From Tetrapyrgos nigripes (lineage: Eukaryota > Basidiomycota > Agaricomycetes > Agaricales > Campanellaceae), in contig JAACJM010000143.1 in NCBI GenBank assembly GCA_013368315.1, forward strand, positions 124,001-188,000: a DNA stretch of 64,000 nt. Reading direction: 5' to 3'. The notes below the pieces were generated by a model that was given only the letters and a program-made list of their open reading frames with translations, was not told the origin of the DNA and did no database searches. This document shows, piece by piece, positions 42,161 to 53,185 of this stretch. Numbering within the stretch: the stretch's first letter is position 1; the number at the start of each line of letters is the position of its first letter. A program made the position numbers and the translations under genes.

Positions 42161-42800
42161 GGCTTCGCAGAGAGGGTGAAACATGTACAGTACTGTAGCA
42201 TCTTGTCAGACGGGAATATCAGTAAACCATCCAGAAAAAAAAATACTGGAACGGCATACCAAGTCCTCCTGCGCAGCGGCATACCTCTACATTGGCTAGC
42301 CCATGCAGTTCGCGATCGAAAGGTCCACGACGATGGGTCGCTGGTTCTCAGCAATGCCAACCTCTTTTGAGAGGTCCACGACGGCGAGTCGCGGGTCTTG
42401 GCAGTGCTGACCTTTCCAAGAATGGTGTTGGCGCCAGTAGAACGTAGGGTAATATCGTAGACGGAGAATGCCTCAGTCTAATCTTGCGAAAGTCTTCGGA
42501 AAGTCGTAAAGTCGTAAAGCAGTCCGATAAAAGGGGAAGGAACAAGGCCAGCCAAGCTGGGAATGAGTAGACAGTGGACCAAGCCAGTGTCCAAGTGCTG
42601 GCCTAGCCAGGACTTGAGTCTTGCAACGAGGAGATGGAGGCAAGGAGTAGAGAAGATGGAGACTTGACGTGCCCAAGATTTAATGGTCACATGCCATCAC
42701 ATCATGATCAATATTGGGCGTCTATTTTCTACTTCTTACCGTATCAAGTCCTGGCTCAGTCCAGCACTTAGCACTGGCTTGGATCCGGTGCTCCTAATAC
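42160..42800. repeat. Fold-back repeat copy upstream of the 42.8-45.1 kb gene
   Basis: The same family blocks occur in order, and the terminal palindrome is at 42579-42782. After GGCTTGGATCCGGTGCT the sequence departs from the other copies (CCTAATACTAGCTAGGCC), so this copy ends about 20-30 bases short of the common limit. The ATG of the next gene is at 42844, same strand. A 5' part near 42170-42240 matches, in reverse orientation, sequence near 38930-38990. Confidence 0.8.
42579..42782. repeat. Terminal fold-back palindrome (copy in 42.2-42.8 kb repeat)
   Basis: The arms match those at 33788-33991, with an insertion of a few bases (ATGATCAA) near the centre. The pairing of CCAAGCCAGTG with CACTGGCTTGG and of GCCAGGACTTGA with TCAAGTCCTGGC is kept. 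Confidence 0.8.
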
Positions 42801-42843
42801 TAGCTAGGCCAAGGTGCTTTTTGCGTTTGATTGGACCCCCACT

Positions 42844-45100
42844 ATGGCTTTCCCCACAGAGCTATGTCTAGACGACCTGATCCGGAATAGAAGACCATCC
42901 GAAGGTGAGTCGAGTGATTCATGGCCTTCTGATAAGATTCTTACTCGTCAACGTGGGCCCTCGCTAGAACTCACCTATGAAGATGGAATGTCTGCAGCTC
43001 TCCTCCATGAAACACGCCAATTTATTACATCACCCAACTCTTTCACCATCCCAGCCCCTCCTATCGGGTCCATGCGTGATCTCTACCGTCGTACAAACGC
43101 TTGCTACGGACAAGACGACCCCATACAGTGGCCTCAACCGCTAAATCGTCGTAACTGGCCTTTCCTCGTCTGTATTCCCCGGAAGCCCACCCAACCCCAA
43201 CATCCGTTGTTTGTTTACAGCACCATGTGGAAACCGATATCGAGCGATATGCTACAATACACCCCTGCTGCAGCGCGTCGCGGAGAAGGCATTTTGGCGA
43301 TTTATTACCTTGACGAACTCAAAAATTGCATTGATATGCTCGACCAGCGGCTCCAGGCATTCAATAGCTCCCACACAGACAGCACTTCTATCATCACCAT
43401 ACTCCCCATCCTTCAGCGCACCGTACAGTTATATTATACGTGTCTTTCCCGTGTTTCATCCTCTTTACAAGACATCAACGTGGCCTTTGCAGAATTGCGA
43501 CGTGCTTGGTTGATGGCCATAGCCGCTATGGATTTTGTTGACATTTACTTACCGCAACTTATGGGACGTACTCCCCCGGCCAAAGAAGTCGCTCATTGCA
43601 TGGGTGCCTTTGTCTGGAATGGGTCTGATGCCCGAGATCTATTTCATGCTGGTCTGCCAGTGTGGTACATCTGTGACAACTCCTCTTTTGATCGCCAAAA
43701 TATTTTGAACGCAGTCGTCACCACTTCTTCAGATGTCCCGGACGATGCTGCCTCTCCTCCTCATCCTGTAATCTACACAGGGCAGGCCGGTTCTGATGAC
43801 AAGTTTGCTGCCATCTACAATGTCATGGTCAGGGGACACGAGACCTCCAGTCCATTCGAGAACTTGCATCTCCCGCAAAATTATCAGAGTTCCGTCTCTC
43901 CGGTCCGTGGCCAGATTTATTCTCCCGCTGCATCCTCTCCGGCTGGAGCATCCTCTCCCTCAACATCCTCGAACTCTCAAAGCAGGGTTGGTCCAGTACG
44001 CAAAACCAGTCACGATTACCGTCCAAAACCGTACACTCAAAACGATATCAAAAGTCGAAAGTCGAAGAATCGTCAGTCTCCATTCATACCTCTGCATTTT
44101 CTATTTATTCCTTTCTAATCCTTTTCTATTTACAGCTCCGATGAAACATAGAAACATTCTCGAGGACCTTCCCCGAAATGATGCCTTGTCCCCGTTCCCC
44201 ATTAAAGTTTGGCAGGATGCAAAGGCTTCCATCAACCCCTCTCACCCTAGCGCTCCTAGAAGACCTCCGAAACTTCAGACCATCCTTCCAGATCCAATGC
44301 TGTTCTTTTCGTCGACTGACTCTGATCACCAAATCCGCCTACTTCGGCAGTGGTCGCACGTCAAACCTATGGTGCTCGCGGAATACAGGCAGTCCCACCA
44401 GTTACCTGGCCCTCGTTCTCAGGGGGTGTGGAGAAAGGTGTTGACTATGCAGATCAATATTAATGCAGAAGTCAACAACGACCAGGAGGAAGGTGTGATA
44501 CTTCAGAACAAAAACCATGTAGATGCAGAAGAAGCCAAGGTTTTTTTAAAAGAAGTGTTTAGTCGGCATGCTCCAGGCTTGGCCATCATTCCCAGTTCGC
44601 CAATCACCATCTTGCCTTCCGTTTCCAAATACATGTTGCATGAACTAAGTCTTCTCAACTTTCGTTACCAGCTCCTCTGTCTGGACCATGCCCGGGATGT
44701 TCATCGTCCTAAGGAATCTGCTTCGCTGACGAAAGCACAGCTGACAGTAGCTCTTGCTAATTACGAGCCCCCTAGGCTGGCACTCATTGGGGATGTGGTG
44801 GGTACTGGTGCTCTCCCGGCCCAGGGCAATCTCAATTTGTTCGAGCCGCCTCCAGAGACCATAAACCTCGGTATAATGGCGAAAGACTGGATGATACGAT
44901 TCAAAGCTTTGAAGCAGTTTTGGCGTCTAATGGAAAACTGGAATGAACCAAAAGATGCTCTTTGGGCTCGAGGAACGGATGCCAATCTCTCCAAAATGCA
45001 GGTCGCTGGTGAGCAGTGGGAAGCTGTTTTGATTCGTTACTATGTACAATGTTATTATAATACTTTTGGACATCCACCCATCCTTCCCACTCGTATATAA
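42844..45100 (+). CDS. Two-exon basidiomycete protein of unknown function, GAFV...AGLPVW segment
   Basis: Exons are 42844-44071 and 44136-45100, joined across a GTCAGT...TTTACAG intron of 64 bp (SKN then PPMKHRNIL), for about 730 residues. The start is ATG 42844 (MAFPTELCLDD). The first exon has an all-helical-looking middle (ITILPILQRTVQLYYTCLSR) and then MGAFVWNGS...LFHAGLPVWYICD. The second exon reads PPKLQTILPDPMLFFSSTDS, a Leu/Trp-rich part and WRLMENWNEPKDALWARG. No enzyme motif is recognised. The GAFV...AG-P-W segment resembles one in the gene at 5366-6843. It belongs to the type of Agaricomycete gene that occurs in many diverged copies near transposons. It starts some 60 bp after a fold-back repeat. 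Confidence 0.75.
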
Positions 45101-45609
45101 TATTGTCCTGTACTTATATTGTATAGTAGTCTTCGAATTCGTCACTTGTGCTGGACTACCTCAAACAACTCGTAGGTCTCTCTCCCTTCGTGACTGATAT
45201 TAGCCACTGTTTCTCCTATCAATATGGCGTTGGCTTCTGCACAGGTCTCCATAAAATTGGCGGCATCTATAAGGTCGGCGGTAGGAGGTTGTTGAGTTAG
45301 GTCTTCAGCTGCTGCTTTATAGTCTTGAAATGCCAGAATTTTTTTGAACCAGCTTGTCTATGTGTGTGCGAGTAAGAGAGTCAAGAGAAAGCAATGATTG
45401 GCTGCTGAGTTCCGGACCGTATATCCGGAATAGCTTCTCGACGACGAGAACGATGACAACGTATCCAGCCCAACGTCTTGCTCAAATGGCTGTATGATAG
45501 GCTTAGGAACGTTCTTGCAAGCTTCTAGTAAAATTTTGAGCAAAAATATCAAGTCTATCTGCTGTAGTGCACAAAATGCTTCGAAGGCCGTTTGTATAAT
45601 GGACTACGT
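45101..45609. other. Intergenic stretch between convergent genes
   Basis: Short minus-strand frames (for example 45358-45552) have no recognisable content. It is probably the 3' flank of both neighbours. Confidence 0.3.
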
Positions 45610-46480
45610 TTACTGGAAACTTTTCAAAACCTCCGCTTCGCGCCGACTCATTTCCTTCTTCGCCTTCAGGAGGTTCTGTATCCCAACCTCTAAACTCTGC
45701 GTCTGCCGTTTCAAGATGAAATCTTGAGACGGCTCATGATCAGAATTTTCCCATCCAGATAACAATTCTTCCATCTCTGACCGAACATCTTGAAGCGCAG
45801 ATAAACCATCTCTAACTTGCACTTGTGCCTTCTTCCTGAAAGTGTCGACATCACCTAAGGGCACTGCATCACCCTGCATGACGAATGTCTCAACGGTATC
45901 GAGAGAATCAGCAATAGAGCGGAGAAGGGTAATGCGTTGTTGGGCATCAAAGATGAGGTGAGGGTCTCGGACGTATATTCCATGGACACAGCGAAGTTGT
46001 GAACCAGGACGCCTTCATCTGTTTCGCGATGGGAAATAATCAGAGACCTAGTGGCATGCCAGAAAGAATTTTTGTCTCTGTAGCGCCTCAGGATGCGCAG
46101 GTCGCGTTCATTGTAGTCTAGAAGTCTGCAAATGATCAGCAATGCGATACCTGAGTAGAAAAGAAATCGACCGCACTGTTCCAAGTCCATGACCAGTTTG
46201 ACATTAGATTCTATGAGTCTATCGCCGACAGAGGAGACCGTGTGCGACAAGGACTCTAGTTCGTGAGCTGAAATACATCGCTCAGTGCCATATCTAAAGG
46301 CCAAGGCAAATACATACCTAGCTGATCGCGACCAGGGATATCGCTATAAAGCACTGACAGCGCTACTCCAGAAGCCACTACCCCAATCTGCTTCATATCC
46401 ACTGCCAGGTGCGGCACCCCATAAGATAATTGATTGACGGGTCCACTGTAAAGTACGACGCCGATCATGAGCATTCTGAG
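45610..46480 (-). CDS. Predicted membrane-associated, coiled-coil protein of unknown function
   Basis: A minus-strand gene with a 50-bp GTATGT...TTTCAG intron at 46268-46317 joining RDQL to AHELESLSHTV in phase. The N-terminal part (MLMIGVVLYSGPVNQL) and FLFYSGIALLIICRLL are hydrophobic. The C-terminal part (ALQDVRSEMEELLSGW, QSLEVGIQNLLKAKKEMSRREAEVL) looks like a coiled coil and ends KSFQ. Between VHNFAVSMEY and RDPHLIFDAQQRITLL the sense moves by one base (about 45970), which I read as a frameshift or an unrecognised splice. The 5' exon is unresolved: an ATG at 46535 lies in another frame. Confidence 0.5.
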
Positions 46481-46535
46481 GGGGACGAAATGCGGAGGGT
46501 GGTCCTTGGTTAGATTGCGTGAGCGGTGATTCCAT

Positions 46536-47100
46536 CTAGAACAGGGTAGAGGATCCGGTTTGGCAGAAAAGAAACACTGTTTAAAGAGTGGAGAGGTAGC
46601 GTAGGAGATCTAGATCTAGAGCGAGAGAAAACAAGGTGCCTGATAATGTGAGACAAACATGTACAGCGGCTCTTTTATAAATGTACCGACTCTGTACATG
46701 TGATAATCTGCCGGATACCATCCAGACTAGTTGAAAACATGTACATGAAAGAAAGGGAAATTCAGAAGACCTGGACTACGACTACGACCACCCACGAGAT
46801 CCCAATGGTTTTTTTTGGGGAGGTTACAGCTTGGATAACTTTCTTGTTTCCACCAAATCACTGTCATAGAATAAGCACATTAGTTTCGTCGGGAGAAGGA
46901 CTGGGTGGCCTTTTTTACAGAGCCTCAGTAACGCGTCTTGTCAATGGTGTACTCGATCTTGCTCTTCTAGGGATGCTTCGGAGGGGTAGACCAAAGCAAT
47001 CGGTAAAGGTATGAAGGGGAGTAGTACTAGAAGAAGTCATGAATATCGATGATTGCATACGAATAATAACATAAACGACGTACCAAGTCTTATCTAGATC
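46536..47100. other. Intergenic stretch
   Basis: It contains a TAGATCTAGATCTAGA run at about 46607 and no supported gene. A frame at 46700-47014 is unconvincing. Confidence 0.3.
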
Positions 47101-47104
47101 TCCC

Positions 47105-47920
47105 ATGATTACAGTTTTCATCTACGGATGCTGAGACGACGAATAGAACATAACCTGGGTGTAAATATCAGAAATGGTACAGATAAATGCTCGAGACGAC
47201 GTACAAAGTCTAAGGCTTGTCCAAAATCGCCAATCCGAGTCCAATCTTGCGGGGAAAGTCTTCGTTGAGAGGAATCTGAAGGCAGTAAAAGGTCAAAAAA
47301 GAAATCAAGAGAAAAAATAGGATCACCAACACTGTCGGGAATTTCACGGTAAGCAGACGCCTCAGTCGACGACTCCTGCGCAGCGGCATACCTCTACATT
47401 GGCCAGCATAGATAGTTCAGAAGGTCCACGACGATGAGTCGCTGGTTCTCAGCAATGCCAACCTCTTTTGGGAGGTCCACGACGGCGTGTCGCGGGTCTT
47501 GGCAATGCTGACCTTTCCAAGAATGATGTTGGCGCCAGTAGAACGCAGGGTAGTATCGTAGATGGAGGATGCCTCAGGCTAATCCTGCGAAAGTCTTCCG
47601 AAAGTCGTAAAGCAGTCCATAAAGCGATAAAAAGGGAAGGAACAGGGCCAGCCAAGCTGGGAATGATTGGACAATGGACCAAGCCAGTGTCCAAGTGCTG
47701 GCCTAGCCAGGACTTAAAGAGTCTTGCAACGAGGAGATGGAGGTAAGGAGTAGAGAAGACGGAGGACTTGACGCACCCAAGATTTGATGGTCACATGCCA
47801 TCACATCATTGGGCGTCTATTTTCTATTGCTCCTCCTCTTCTTACCGTTAAGTCCTGGCTCAGTCCAGCACTTAGCACTGGCTTGGATCCGGTGCTTGTA
47901 CTACTACTGACTTGGTCAGT
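47105..47920. repeat. Fold-back repeat, full-length copy (left member of inverted pair)
   Basis: This is the longest copy. It begins with GATGCTGAGACGACGAATAG and ends CTACTGACTTGGTCAGT at 47920, with the terminal palindrome at 47679-47886. It is nearly identical, over some 750 bp, to the reverse complement of 53186-53960; the by-product frames 47468-47746 (+) and 53363-53641 (-) translate identically. Confidence 0.88.
47679..47886. repeat. Terminal fold-back palindrome (copy in 47.1-47.9 kb repeat)
   Basis: The arms are as in the other copies, centred near GGTCACATGCCATCA. A short AAAGA insertion in the left arm (GGACTTAAAGAGTC) is shared only with the 53.2 kb copy. Confidence 0.82.
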
Positions 47921-48046
47921 CACTCTGCCTAGTGCATCATTCTTCAACGGCAACTACGCCGACGACATGAGCGTATACATGCAATGAGAATGGACGATGT
48001 CACCATCTAGCGGCCTCCAGGAACCCCGCCAGTACAAGAACCATAT

Positions 48047-48322
48047 ATGACGATAGAGAAAAGGTATGTTCTTATACACACTGTCGCACTCTTTTATCCT
48101 CCAGCTAACGACGGGTCGCACTTGGATCACCCCCAGAAGTCAACGCGCTATCACATCCTTTACAATCAAGTGGACTACGACACCGGAGGTCAAGTTCTAC
48201 TCGTGGCGCGGCGCAATATTAATGCACGTCACTTTCGAAAGCACCATATCTATGGTGCAGAATCACCAATGCTAAGTTCTTGCATTTCCCCCCTTTTCAA
48301 CACGACCTTGTTGAAGTACTAG
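48047..48322 (+). CDS. Short frame of unknown function after a repeat copy
   Basis: A 91-residue frame reads YVLIHTVALFYPPANDGSHL then VDYDTGGQVLLVARRNINARHF. A GTATGT...CTCCAG pair (48064-48105) would fit as an intron and put the downstream part in a different frame. It sits about 130 bp after the 47.9 kb end of the fold-back repeat, in the same orientation as the genes that follow other copies. No family is recognised, and it may be a gene start whose remainder is lost. Confidence 0.25.
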   Translation: MTIEKRYVLIHTVALFYPPANDGSHLDHPQKSTRYHILYNQVDYDTGGQVLLVARRNINARHFRKHHIYGAESPMLSSCISPLFNTTLLKY

Positions 48323-48373
48323 TCCTACACTTAATAAAGTCCATTAGTAGACACGAACTTCAGACATACCGTC

Positions 48374-48932
48374 CTATTTAAGAAAGTGTAAAACTTTCAA
48401 GAAATCGTCGATTCTGCTTTCCTCAGAAGTCACGGCCTAAATTTGACTACATAGGCTCATAGACAGTACTTTTAAACCCTTGACCTGGCTTTTTGGGATT
48501 TTATCAGAATGAAGTGAGAGTGTCGGGCGTCGCCCGAAGTGTGTAGACAGAAGTGCAAAACTTTCCTGCGCCCCTCAAGAAAGTGGCCGTTTTTACCATT
48601 CTTTCGTGAATATCAACCCATCCCCTGCTCGGATCGTGCTAGAACCTGGTATGCACACTTTCTAGGCTTTGATTTTGGATAAGATGTGGTCTTCCTCAGT
48701 TTCTAGCCTTTCCAATAGCTTGTTCTGGTCTCAGGATCCACTGCTACACCTTTTACGTGGTCATCAGAAAAATTCTCCTCTATTTCTTATCCACATATAC
48801 CCAACATAACTCCACAGATCTTTTAGAATACATTGAATCTATGTTAGAGAAAATAATCAAGAATCATATGGCTTTATGGAGAGAGATATTTCAAAGTTTT
48901 ACACTTCTCTAGTTTTACACTTCCCTAAATAG
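48374..48932. mobile_element. MITE-like element with 22-bp terminal inverted repeats
   Basis: The left end reads CTATTTAAGAAAGTGTAAAACT. The right end, reverse-complemented, is CTATTTAGGGAAGTGTAAAACT, matching at 20 of 22 positions. Subterminal copies of AAGTG(T/C)AAAACTTTC occur at about 48386 and 48550, and inverted ones near 48890 and 48910. About 560 bp, without a coding frame. I could not see a clear target-site duplication (flanks CCGTC and TAAGT). Confidence 0.65.
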
Positions 48933-49512
48933 TAAGTCTCATCGTGGCCCCCCAGCATTGAAATTGTAGGTAAGCTGTATGACGAGAGCCCAATCGACCG
49001 CCTAGAGTCCCAACGAAGAGGGAATAGCCCAATTGATCGCACTTATCCATAGATTGCCAAAACGGAGAAGAGATCTAGAATAGAAGTGGTCACTGTGTGA
49101 GTGCCAATCGTCTGCCTCGAGGTTTCCGAAAGAGGAAAGCGTCGCACTATGACTCATGTGGACGCTGTAAGATCGGGATACAGGTATGGCGAACCAAGAA
49201 CAAAGCAAATTTCAAAGGAGGAACTACTAGTAGCTCCTGGTATTTGCGGCCTTGAGGAAGTGGCTTCAACTCACATAAACTTTGGAGACTAGAACATATT
49301 TCGATTGACAGTCATATCATAGCCAAAAAGTACATAGAAGTGTTTAGCATAAAGTGCATACGAAAAGTGAGGGAAATGGTTGACATGATGTTCATGGCCG
49401 CACTAGTACTAATAAGCTCCTTCCCTCAGCAGAATAGCAATACACTAGCCTGCCTGCCTTTGCCGACAGTCCAGATTTCCCTGTGGTGGTTTAAAAACCT
49501 GAAACGAGGATG
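48933..49512. other. Intergenic stretch
   Basis: Frames on both strands near 49002-49292 are short and lack recognisable content. No repeat relation to the rest of the window was seen. Confidence 0.3.
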
Positions 49513-50178
49513 TTAGTGAAAATACAGAGTCAAAACGTTAATGTACCGCATCGCAACTGCATGTAACACGAACTTGGGGACCCGGCTTCGTGCGAACTGG
49601 GGGGATGTCCCAGTACTACTTTTAAGAGGTAAGATGGCGAGTTCTCCACGCCAGGGGATCCCGAGTCGTTCAAGGGTAGGGTTGAGGCGGTTCTCGGCAT
49701 CGTAGAAAGCTGAGATGAGGAAGGCATAGGTGACGTCGCCTTTGACAGACAAATAAATCACTTCGCTATCGAAGTGGACAGGAGGGGTTCCGACGGTGAA
49801 GAGAGGATCAAAATCCACGTAGGCCCTATAGTAAAGCGGATGAGGAATAGCTAAAGTGTATATCCTCTCAATGTCGGGCGAGTCTGACCGAAATACATAT
49901 GCGGGAATGGTTGATGCCTTGAAAGGATGAGCAGTTAGGACAGACATCAGGACAGACATCAGGACAGAAGAGCGACTGACTCTTCTTTGGTCTCGTGCGT
50001 TCGCGTTGGAGATTGGAAACAGCAGTGGTGACCGGTTGGTCTTTGGGACGGCTTTGTTGAAGGCATCGAGGGCCTGTCGGCGTTTTTTCGCGATGATGGA
50101 ACCGGTGCGAGAAGGAGTTCGTGGTACATGGGAGGGGCGAGTTTGGAAACGATAAGGAAGAACAGATCTAGAGGGCAT
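49513..50178 (-). CDS. Unknown protein of about 221 residues
   Basis: The frame is open farther upstream, but the first sensible ATG is at 50178 (MPSRSVLPYRFQTRPSHVPR), a basic Ser/Pro-rich start. The rest reads TIPAYVFRSDSPDIERIYTL, YYRAYVDFDPLFTVG and VKGDVTYAFLISAFYDAENR, which looks like genuine folded-protein sequence. A 12-bp tandem duplication (GACAGACATCAG twice, about 49939-49962) adds an MSVL repeat. No family is recognised. The frame may continue into another exon downstream. Confidence 0.5.
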   Translation of the reverse strand: MPSRSVLPYRFQTRPSHVPRTPSRTGSIIAKKRRQALDAFNKAVPKTNRSPLLFPISNANARDQRRVSRSSVLMSVLMSVLTAHPFKASTIPAYVFRSDSPDIERIYTLAIPHPLYYRAYVDFDPLFTVGTPPVHFDSEVIYLSVKGDVTYAFLISAFYDAENRLNPTLERLGIPWRGELAILPLKSSTGTSPQFARSRVPKFVLHAVAMRYINVLTLYFH

Positions 50179-50322
50179 GTTACAGTGGCTAAAGGTAGTA
50201 GAAGGTCGAGGGAAGCGAGCAGTTCCTGGTAGTAGAAGATAGTAGAATAGCAGTGTTTTTAAGTCAGGCAACAAAATCATCGCTCCAAATCCACGGGGGT
50301 ACTCCAGGTCTGAAAAGAATGA

Positions 50323-50682
50323 ATGGATAGTGACTCGTACGAGCTGAAAAAATGCAAACCGGTCATGGATCTCAAAAAAAAGCAAATGACCCTTAACTTA
50401 CAGGTGCATCTCTTGCACAATGGAAGGGCATTGAGAGTTGACACACATGTTAATGATAAGGCCGTCTACCTGAAGCCACTAGGAATAGCAATTAGAGCCC
50501 AAATCCAAAAGCAATGTGTCATGGTAGCACACTTCGACGAGGTACCAAAAAAAAACATCTCCTTGCGGCAAACATGTACCGAAGTCGAATTGTACCCAAA
50601 ATTTGAAACTCTTGATCAAAGGTCTGTTGGGAACGACGAGATTCTCCGAGGAGCTCTGGTGAATATACATGATGAACAATGA
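50323..50682 (+). CDS. Short frame of unknown function
   Basis: A 119-residue frame begins at ATG 50323 and includes NLQVHLLHNGRALRVDTHVN and VMVAHFDEVPKKNISLRQTC. It overlaps the 5' extension of the opposite-strand gene. Content is not low complexity, but nothing supports function. Confidence 0.2.
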   Translation: MDSDSYELKKCKPVMDLKKKQMTLNLQVHLLHNGRALRVDTHVNDKAVYLKPLGIAIRAQIQKQCVMVAHFDEVPKKNISLRQTCTEVELYPKFETLDQRSVGNDEILRGALVNIHDEQ

Positions 50683-51220
50683 GGTGAAATTAAAGTGTTT
50701 GGCCCTCATGTTACCCTGCGTCAAACGAAAATAGTCGAGGCTAAGATCTGAAGATATGGTCGCAGACTAAGTCTTACGAAGATGATTTGATAGCAATTAC
50801 GCATTCGGCGGAGTTCATGTGTGCGTGGAGTGTTAGAAGAAAGTGAAGAGATAGAACTTAAGGTACCTCCGCAGCGTGTAAAGGTTGTAATTGTGAATGA
50901 GGGTTTAAAATTTAAAGTCAGAGTGAGGAAGGTGTGTCGAATCAGGAAAGAATCGTCGAAGACGTAAGTTTCAAACTGCAGGTGTTTGAAACGTTTTCAA
51001 CTGATACCTGAGGCTTCAGAAACCTCCGACACATGATCATCACGCACGATGCTGAAGATCCAGAGCTTCGAGAGTGTTGACATCGATATCAGTTACCACA
51101 GAACTGATATCGTCTAGACTTCAGAAGAATTGAGGTACCAAAACCTGTTTTATGACTCCAAATCACATGTACAGCCACTTGAAATTGCAACGCTACTAGA
51201 TACTCCTACTTGTATTTGCA
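50683..51220. other. Intergenic stretch
   Basis: No gene is seen. A small palindrome at about 51084-51113 (ATCGATATCAGTT / AACTGATATCG) is the only structure noticed. Confidence 0.35.
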
Positions 51221-53101
51221 TCAGGGCCAGCATGGAAAATCATCTTTCAAATAGCGTCTAATTGTGCTCGTGCTGGAGATAATCTCCATGCCTGACCCCT
51301 GCAACGACTTCAGATATTGCAGCAATGTGACTGAGCCCTCTACCGTAGAACTACTCCATTGTAAGTAGAGTCTCGCTGACTCTAAACTACCCCACACCGC
51401 TCGTGATTTCACCATACCCGCGAACCCCGAAGCCTCGAAATAATCTGCATTGACTTCCATGATGAGACGACGGAGAATGGGGAGGATGAGATCGCTTTGT
51501 TCTTCTCCGGCAGAACTTAATGTTTCGACAGGATGTCCAGAGATATCCAGCGTCTCTATTACTGTGGTCATGACCGAGGGATTATGGCGGTAGGGATCTT
51601 CTCTGATAATGAGATCATTCAAAGTGGGGATATGACGCAACATGTTACAAGCAATGTCTACACCGTTTTGGCAGAGCCTTTCCAATCTCAGTACCGTTAT
51701 AGAGCAACCTGATCGCGAAATGAAGAAGGATAATGCAGTGGCATTCATATCAGGGTCGCCTTCGTGTTCAGCATAGAGTGTATCCAACAATACTGACACC
51801 CGGCGCAAATTGGGAAAAGTGGAGACAGAAAAGAGCTTGTGAACCTCGTACCAGCGCATTTCCTCTAGACACAGATTTTCGAGCATGCCGAGATAAATGC
51901 CACGCGTGCCATCAGCAGGCACCAGAGGGTAATTCTCACCAATATCCAGTTCTAGGGACCGAAGGATGGGGCATATCTGTGCCAAATGCCACACCAATGT
52001 CGACAGGCTACCAACAGGGATGGAGGGGCCAAAGTCGCTTCCGGGGCAAAAATCCTGAATAGATAGGCAGTGAATTTGATCCCAGCATAATTTGGAATGA
52101 AGGAATCTGGACATCCCGCGAAAAGACACTGTCTGAAGAGCCTTCGTCCCGGCAAATACACAGGAAGCGTGCTCCTCGGAAACACGTCCGAACGACCTCT
52201 CGATATATCGTAGATGGGGAAGGTCCATCCGAGCACCTAGACCTAAACTGCTCATATACTCGTCATGCAGAAAGAGCCAACTTGTGGAAAACCACCGATG
52301 AGATTGATTGACTAGGAGGGCTATGATGATGGAATTGCCCCGTTGATGATTAACATTAAGATGGAAGGAGAGAGGGTATTCCTTTGACCGTGAGAGATAG
52401 ATGTCGAGTAGACGTTGTTGAGCCTCGCAATTCTCAGTCAAAACCAACGAAAACTGCGCCCAGAGAGAAGGAGTGGAAAAAGCAATCTCGCGCCAGAGTC
52501 TACATACTGAACCGAGCACCAAAGCCGTCATGACTTCAGTCGACTCGTCACGAGATTTGCTTAGAGGTTCTCTAAAATCCCGCCTGCCAGAACCATGCAT
52601 ATGAGCATTCTGGTACCACATAGAAATCTTGGCAATGATTTCGACGGGTAGTAAGCGTATAGGAGAAAGACAAGCTTTGCAGCTATCTATATATTTCCTC
52701 AACTCGTCCCTCTTCCCCCTCAGCTCCACTACTATGGCCTCTAACCACTGTAAATCTTCCTCGTAATCACAAAGATCGTTTTCTGCATCTTTTAGAATCC
52801 ACAAGAGTTGGTCTCGTGGTGGGGTTAATGGAAAAGTTTGAGACTGAACATGGTACCAGAGAAATTGTGGATCAAATTCCGGGACGCGAGGCCGCAAAGG
52901 GGAGATGATTTCCGGTACTCGAGGTTTAAAGGGAGGCTCTCTCTGCCAATGATTTGCTATTCCGAGAATGAAGAGAAAGATGTCAGTATGCAACGAGTAT
53001 CCTGAGCACCGTTGTCGCTCACCAACACTTAAAGCGTTCAAGATGGCAGATGAGAGCGGTCTACATCTGCCATTGGAAGTTCCACCGCCTGGAGTATTCA
53101 T
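51221..53101 (-). CDS. F-box-like protein with leucine-rich C-terminal part
   Basis: The frame is open from 53194, and the likely start is ATG 53101 (MNTPGGGTSNGRCRPLS). A 66-bp GTGAGC...AATAG intron at 52957-53022 fits and removes the odd segment ERQRCSGYSL. A predicted coiled coil (LKDAENDLCDYEEDLQWLEAIVVELRGKRDEL) precedes an F-box-like module, SPIRLLPVEIIAKISMWYQN...ALVLGSVCRLWREIAFSTPSLWAQ. This is the standard architecture of the large Agaricomycete F-box-like family. The rest has leucine-rich spacing (ILRSLELDIG, LENLCLEEMRW, IPTLNDLIIRED). No break is seen. Its 5' end lies within 100 bp of an inverted fold-back repeat copy. Confidence 0.85.
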   Translation of the reverse strand: MNTPGGGTSNGRCRPLSSAILNALSVGERQRCSGYSLHTDIFLFILGIANHWQREPPFKPRVPEIISPLRPRVPEFDPQFLWYHVQSQTFPLTPPRDQLLWILKDAENDLCDYEEDLQWLEAIVVELRGKRDELRKYIDSCKACLSPIRLLPVEIIAKISMWYQNAHMHGSGRRDFREPLSKSRDESTEVMTALVLGSVCRLWREIAFSTPSLWAQFSLVLTENCEAQQRLLDIYLSRSKEYPLSFHLNVNHQRGNSIIIALLVNQSHRWFSTSWLFLHDEYMSSLGLGARMDLPHLRYIERSFGRVSEEHASCVFAGTKALQTVSFRGMSRFLHSKLCWDQIHCLSIQDFCPGSDFGPSIPVGSLSTLVWHLAQICPILRSLELDIGENYPLVPADGTRGIYLGMLENLCLEEMRWYEVHKLFSVSTFPNLRRVSVLLDTLYAEHEGDPDMNATALSFFISRSGCSITVLRLERLCQNGVDIACNMLRHIPTLNDLIIREDPYRHNPSVMTTVIETLDISGHPVETLSSAGEEQSDLILPILRRLIMEVNADYFEASGFAGMVKSRAVWGSLESARLYLQWSSSTVEGSVTLLQYLKSLQGSGMEIISSTSTIRRYLKDDFPCWP

Positions 53102-53185
53102 ATCAAATGTAATGGCCTGGAGAGATGGGTCCAGATATTCGAAGGACAAGAACAAGACGAGTAGGTTAAAGTGATGGAGAGCTTT

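Noticed and set aside
47468..47746. Frame of 92 residues, identical to one at 53363-53641 and similar to those at 32693 and 33577
   Set aside because: It lies inside the fold-back repeat, has no homology I recognise, and is explained by the repeat copies.
48047..48322. Confident gene call downstream of the 47.9 kb repeat
   Set aside because: Two frames compete, no family is recognised and no continuation was found, so it is listed only at low confidence.
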